Positions 8,801 through 11,643 of a stretch of DNA of 11,643 bases are shown here, piece by piece. Location of the stretch: NCBI GenBank assembly GCA_001970855.1, contig LSSN01002945.1, forward strand, positions 1 through 11,643, given 5' to 3'. A program made the position numbers and the translations under genes. The notes under the pieces were generated by a model. That model saw only the letters and a program-made list of their open reading frames with translations, did no database searches and was not told the origin of the DNA. Every line of letters starts with the position of its first letter. Positions within the stretch are counted from its first letter, which is position 1. This DNA comes from Smittium culicis (taxonomy: Eukaryota > Kickxellomycota > Harpellomycetes > Harpellales > Legeriomycetaceae).

Positions 8801-9641
8801 TGAAGCATTGGCATCGGCTGGACTTCGCAACCCCAACTCATCAACTGTTTTCAAACAGAGTTTGAACTCGTCCCAGTATATGAACAGCTCGCCATTAAGG
8901 CAAAATAGCGGAACTCACCAAACTCATTCGAATAGAAATTCTGCAATGTTCATGACAAATAACCGCAATAACGTCCCAAGATTTAACCTTAACCCCGCAA
9001 ACAACGTCAGGTACGACGACCCCATGGCGCAGAGAAATAATTTCGCCAATAACCAGCAAATGCAAAGAATGTACAACCAGAACCAAGTTCCTGATGGCGA
9101 TGCCTATGGATACAATATGATGGAAAACCACAATAACTACTACTCTGATGGATCTAAATCCAAATCTAACATGACTCTAAACTTTGCCTCTAACCCAAAT
9201 ATCCACCAATTCCAGCAAAAATCTCAGACCAGAAAAAGCATTAATGGACTAAACTACCAATTCGACAACACAAACGATGACTCTAATACCTTCACCATCG
9301 AAAAAAACAACAATCTCCGCGCAATTCCCAAACAACAACAACCACCTGCCCAAAACCCAAAACAAAAATCTCTCGAGTTCGAGTACTCAATCAACGTCCC
9401 TGAAGCCGTCGCAATCAAGTTTGAACAGTTCCTCGACACCTGCGTCGAATCGAAGCCGTACTCAAACACCTCCAGTAACGACATCTACCAAGCATACGTC
9501 AACTTTTGCTCGCGCAACGGTATCAAGCCCGATGACCGCGTCACCTACGACGATTTCGTTAAAATGCTCATCTCCACCGATTACACCATCAAAGACAACC
9601 GCAACGGCGGATATACCATATACAACGCTATCGTCGTCTAA
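5868..9641 (+). CDS. Large PH-domain protein with winged-helix-like C-terminus (possibly Skg3/Caf120-like)
   Basis: Protein of 1257 aa, counted from the first ATG (A at -3, G at +4); the frame is open two codons further upstream but without an ATG. Residues 9-150 look like a pleckstrin-homology domain: a G-I-L start (12-14), the loop D-G-K-P followed by R-K-W (23-32), a V-E-L-x-G-T-x-L-x-L-Y strand (37-47), and the hallmark Trp of the last helix at 141. Residues about 164-335 form a second folded region, perhaps PH-like. Residues 340-1165 are very rich in Asn, Gln, Ser and Pro and probably disordered, with a basic patch at 445-468 and an acidic run at 575-586. Residues about 1181-1257 look like a compact winged helix. 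N-terminal layout and size recall the fungal Skg3/Caf120 group, linked to the bud site and to Ccr4-Not; this assignment is tentative. PH domains usually bind phosphoinositides or proteins, so a cortical or membrane-associated scaffold is the best guess. Confidence 0.9.
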   Translation: MDPKFQRCYAQGILSKKKDLEVDGKPSKSRKWTTHYVELMGTTLHLYEVSNLFAEKLSAVLEAGPNTKKTLQTNPAEMTEIISLIKGGKTICAPVDKIDIAFASYTAMGTIRKRPNNIEILTVGQERFYVTASSKIRMDNWVHAFDTAVSDFSFYNELVTQKTLVSKYAYFLNDSPNPDQFQVLVQFDRDADLSLCDLKCRPHFSKGFELVLTNFANGKKGSQKNSTASKFFKTPAEDIACFTLINKAFIYPAAADDIDDNGNSTNPKKKSSAPAELTNSKFNLRLVGLIEYARTVKSKYVKTIVNQISISFKSEREMCNAISIASKLFTLPAFSSFNTIAPHTNRNSAIFNQNVNINQTLPNNARQFIAQPAQLPNDQFNRNSVIMSPSAQIQQNQGPHDFNSNSISNNQINASSPNIATFNNIATTDSHTPNVQITDTKTENKHNRGFINRTLKLGSLFGKLKKSSSGTFSKAESQLIKDTEAKTPTTPNLADIFTQPEIEPITDNTENQPTKVPEFKDYSANLPDLMEDEFDAVKMIEKSVENLSLSTNKQIVDPQIAQLNTTQQKIDNTPELDDDSDSDNDEPLTKAYQTHVKNTSQLGINSSVHQQNNNNAPAVNQPQNTFTQPINYNDTPIMVSDEASNALLYQNTEYVQNINQFYPDQYADNFNNNTDAHAHDAFNKNEFVNPDTFHQNNVFFNGNVPVPDNFAPMQNQQMNYPDFNGQFVNIQNPNIIPDQNFYNPQLVNNMGQRFPNNGISEIPLTQIDYHDGFAQNGQQQFQDNIFAPAFIEESGGPLLSIKANKVITENHKGLIGAIATREQIKINQKYRDSSSLIKGRQLRKTPDAANTFNANRGSKMFTADPVAENVNSWLNSGSNDDSPLPNTTTPQRLRNTNSVYFSDPMVKQPGMGIDNNINYTPTGRPKSLFFSNSVSNFKNINHGQPGNISSVRNSVFNSLSSYTNIYPNQDDDLPLSSNEALASAGLRNPNSSTVFKQSLNSSQYMNSSPLRQNSGTHQTHSNRNSAMFMTNNRNNVPRFNLNPANNVRYDDPMAQRNNFANNQQMQRMYNQNQVPDGDAYGYNMMENHNNYYSDGSKSKSNMTLNFASNPNIHQFQQKSQTRKSINGLNYQFDNTNDDSNTFTIEKNNNLRAIPKQQQPPAQNPKQKSLEFEYSINVPEAVAIKFEQFLDTCVESKPYSNTSSNDIYQAYVNFCSRNGIKPDDRVTYDDFVKMLISTDYTIKDNRNGGYTIYNAIVV

Positions 9642-9790
9642 ATTCCCATTACCCTTCCTACCCTTTAACTCTGTAACCTCTCTTAATTTATATCATCTTT
9701 TTTTTTTGACTTCCTTTTTATACAAATTAATAATAAACATATCTTTTTACTATTTAATAAAACACTCTATTGAAATATTCTAGCTTTTCT
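9642..9790 (+). terminator. Probable 3' end region of the PH-domain gene
   Basis: Pyrimidine-rich sequence follows the stop, with T runs at about 9701-9708 and 9792-9799. TTTATAT near 9688, ATAATAAAC near 9730 and TTTAATAAAAC near 9754 are candidates for yeast-type efficiency and positioning elements. The cleavage site cannot be fixed from the sequence. Confidence 0.35.
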
Positions 9791-10385
9791 ATTTTTTTTT
9801 ATTTCATCTACTTAAACTATCCAAACTAACGATAAATAGACAGAATAATGTTGAATCACAAAATTTTATCAGGTATGAAATAAAACATGCCCTACAAACA
9901 ATAATTATTAAATGACTTTTTCAATTATGGTTTTTTGGTAGGTTCAAGAGACTTGGTTCTCGAAAAGGTTTATTAAAAAAATTATATTCCTGCTTTTTTT
10001 TACTAATTATACCCACCTCCCCCCAAAATTAGATATTATTTAACTAAGTACGACCCATTTGATCCCATTTGGAGCTAGTTGGGAAATTACATTTCGGAAG
10101 AGTAAAAGAATAGCCTAAACAATCTTTGTAATCATGTTAGATTAGGTACAACGAATCTTAATTTGGTGCTCGCAACAGCAAAAAAGAATATTTTTGTTTT
10201 TAAATGTTGCCTGCTGTGCCCAAAGCACTTAACGTTCCAAAATTTAAGCTAATTTAAAGCCTCTGTGAACAAGAACCCTCCCCCCCCCCTCCAAAGACAG
10301 AAAATGTCGATTGTCAGGCGGGAGCTAGATTAAAATTTTTTATTTTATTTTATTTTGTTAGTTTATATGTATTTTGAACTTTTGA
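9791..10385. other. Gene-free AT-rich region right of the PH-domain gene
   Basis: No gene is seen. A C10 run (10280-10289) inside CCCT...CTCC sequence makes the other strand G-rich. A short hairpin with GTGC/GCAC arms lies near 10217-10229, and a (TTTTA)n microsatellite occupies 10338-10356. TCTCGAAAAGGTTTATTAA around 9958-9976 weakly resembles the right end of the TTAA elements further on and may be an eroded copy. Confidence 0.6.
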
Positions 10386-10647
10386 TTAACCTTTTCACGC
10401 CCAAAAAATCTTTAGAATAATGAATTTATTGATTCACCATTAATTTATAGTTAATTTTATTATCTGATGCTACTATAATACAAACCAAAATTTAATTTAA
10501 TTGCGTAATTATATGAGGGATTCTTTACGAAAAGTGCACTTTTATGGTGTAAAGAGTTGCAGAATATGAAATTTCATATTTCATTTTTATCCAATAAATA
10601 AAATATAGTATTTTTTTTAGCAAATAATATTTTTATAATGAAATAAT
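10386..10647. repeat. Possible eroded TTAA-element left end plus palindromes
   Basis: TTAA at 10386-10389 is followed by CCTTTTCACGCCC, a diverged form of the TTAA-CCCTTTTCCGGGCGG end at 11231. No matching right end is clear about 190 bp on. Two perfect palindromes lie inside: AAAAGTGCACTTTT (10530-10543) and the 18-mer AATATGAAATTTCATATT (10563-10580). The 14-mer AATTTATTGATTCA near 10423 recurs just before the element at 11231. This is probably decayed repeat DNA. Confidence 0.4.
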
Positions 10648-10846
10648 TTAACCCTTTCAGGGGCAGTTGGCCTTTTTTAAACTACCATAATTATCCAACC
10701 AAACGGCAACATGATAAATAAATATATAATAATAATAAATTATTGGCTGGTAAATGACAAAAATCCACTAACAAATAAATATATTATAGCTTACCCAATT
10801 ATGATTTTTAATTAAGTTTAAGAGTGCTGGCCCCGGAAAGGGTTAA
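10648..10846. mobile_element. Short TTAA-flanked element (MITE-like), copy 1
   Basis: A 191-bp body (10652-10842) is flanked on both sides by TTAA (10648-10651 and 10843-10846). The left end reads CCCTTTCAGGGGCAG. The right end, read on the - strand, is CCCTTTCCGGGGCCAGC. The two therefore form imperfect terminal inverted repeats of about 15-17 bp that begin CCC and end GGG. TTAA target duplication together with CCC...GGG ends is the established mark of the piggyBac superfamily. The body is AT-rich and non-coding, so this would be a non-autonomous derivative. No transposase is present in the window. Confidence 0.6.
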
Positions 10847-11029
10847 AAGAACAATTAAAAAGCATTTCGAATTATGCCAATGGTAATTTATAATTTTTAA
10901 TATTCGTTCCAATAATCATAAGCTGCAACAAAGCGCCCTCTTCGTTCAGAATCGCCCATATTATAATTATTGAAAACAGTTGTCCATACTTTATTAGGTC
11001 AAAAAAAAAGTCTACCGCCCAGAAAAGGG
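10847..11029 (-). repeat. Diverged unit of the TTAA-element family, inverted
   Basis: This 183-bp stretch starts directly at the TTAA that closes copy 1. It ends in GTCTACCGCCCAGAAAAGGG (11010-11029), which on the - strand reads CCCTTTTCTGGGCGGTAGAC, nearly the same as the left end of the element at 11235. The homology runs inward to about 10961 (a run of T followed by GACC, then AACTG and TTCAAT blocks). The flank after GGG is CTTGAA rather than TTAA, so the target site is mutated or was never there. It reads as an old copy in the opposite orientation. Confidence 0.55.
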
Positions 11030-11230
11030 CTTGAATAATATCGTTCAAAAAATTCAGTATTACCTATAATTTATCATCTTCCGTTTTTTATATAATAATA
11101 ACACTTGATTTACAAACAAATAATTTAATACCCAGACTAATTATTTTGTTTGAACTTTGTAGTAAGTATTAAATTTAACTATTTCCCGTAACCAGTCTTT
11201 GAAAAATTCAATTTATTGATTCATTTGTGA
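11030..11230. other. About 200-bp AT-rich spacer between element copies
   Basis: No gene is visible. Its length is close to that of the flanking units, and TTTAACTATTTCCCGTAACC near 11174 faintly resembles an element end, so this may be a further, strongly eroded copy. TTCAATTTATTGATTCA near 11207 shares a 14-mer with the region at about 10423. Confidence 0.35.
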
Positions 11231-11427
11231 TTAACCCTTTTCCGGGCGGTAGACTATTATTGACCCGCCAGATATAGCCAACAGAGTTCAATTAAAATGC
11301 AATATTTTAGAGATTTTAAATAGTATTGGTATACTGTAAATAAATAACAAAGCATAAATTTACTTATATATCGTAATCGAATCATAAAATTGGCTTTTTT
11401 AAAGAATGTGGAACGAGAAAGGGTTAA
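11231..11427 (+). mobile_element. Short TTAA-flanked element (MITE-like), copy 2
   Basis: A 189-bp body (11235-11423) is flanked by TTAA at 11231-11234 and 11424-11427. The left end is CCCTTTTCCGGGCGGTAGAC. The right end, read on the - strand, is CCCTTTCTCGTTCCAC, so only the outer 7-10 bp are a good inverted repeat. Length, flanking TTAA and CCCTTT/AAAGGG ends match copy 1. The right-hand inner sequences of the two copies are also loosely alike (a T run, then TTAAAG/TTTAAG, then GTGG/GCTGG). There is no open frame. It is best read as a non-autonomous piggyBac-like element or a relic of one. Confidence 0.6.
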
Positions 11428-11557
11428 TAATAAAATTTACTATTTTCTATTGCTTTTCAATGTACAAATATTTCTTGACTTCGGAATTAAAGTATTTTAA
11501 TTGAACACAGAGGGCTATATTTGGTAGATCAAAAATATTCTACCGCTTATGAAACAG
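11428..11557 (-). repeat. Inverted, shortened copy of the same family
   Basis: Positions 11494-11546 are an inverted copy of 11246-11298: 43 of 53 positions agree without a gap by my hand count, with GTTCAATTAAAAT fully conserved and ATATAGCC and GCGGTAGA shared. The outer end (about 11547-11557) is degenerate, with GTTTCA in place of CTTTTC and TTAG in place of TTAA. The unit is about 60 bp shorter than its neighbours, so it probably carries a deletion. Confidence 0.6.
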
Positions 11558-11643
11558 TTAGTTCTAAATCAAAAATGATTTAATAAAACTGATATTTAAT
11601 TTACTTATGAATTTGAAGTGCTTAATCACAATGGAAAATAAAA
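11558..11643. other. Right edge, AT-rich, nothing recognised
   Basis: Low-complexity AT-rich sequence. No open frame, RNA gene or repeat unit can be supported. The repeat array may continue past the window edge. Confidence 0.5.

Noticed and set aside
9941..9976. GGTTCAAGAGA, reminiscent of a tRNA B box
   Set aside because: It does not continue as a B box, and no A box or cloverleaf can be formed around it.

Overview
The window looks like a chromosomal segment of an ascomycete yeast. Two long, intron-free genes lie on the + strand, set in very AT-rich, gene-free DNA full of homopolymer A/T tracts. One of them is a copper-fist regulator, a family known essentially only from fungi. CTG codons fall where leucine is expected (for example residue 14 of the PH domain in the second gene), so the genetic code looks standard. 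Both genes favour C-ending codons and are clearly more GC-rich than the DNA around them. I do not recognise the species.

Layout. 1-2363: long upstream region without a convincing gene. It holds a cluster of CCAAT boxes (1347-1819), an array of TGTCAA-headed 16/17-nt repeats (about 1841-1984), a T15 tract, a TATA-like run and a possible 24-codon upstream ORF that ends 5 nt before the next start codon. 2364-3533: copper-fist transcription factor of 389 aa, with an N-terminal zinc/copper module, a second Cys cluster, a tandem repeat carrying Cys doublets and triplets, and a Cys-rich C-terminus. 3534-5867: gene-free, with a 35-nt minisatellite (3872-4107), small palindromes, microsatellites and the leader of the next gene. 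5868-9641: a 1257-aa protein with an N-terminal PH domain, a second PH-like region, a very long Asn/Gln/Ser-rich disordered middle and a C-terminal module that looks like a winged helix. 9642-11643: gene-free. Its right half is built from diverged units of about 190 bp. Two of these are cleanly bounded by TTAA-CCCTTT...AAAGGG-TTAA ends, the signature of short non-autonomous piggyBac-like (TTAA-target) elements, and neighbouring copies lie in alternating orientation.

The two genes are widely spaced (2.3 kb) and nothing suggests that they act in one pathway. The first should control copper-responsive transcription. The second is probably a cortical or membrane-associated scaffold, or a Caf120/Skg3-like protein; that is inference. 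The most unusual items are the degenerate TTAA-element array at the right end, the Cys-bearing coding minisatellite in the copper sensor, and the pairing of a PH domain with a winged-helix-like tail in one protein.
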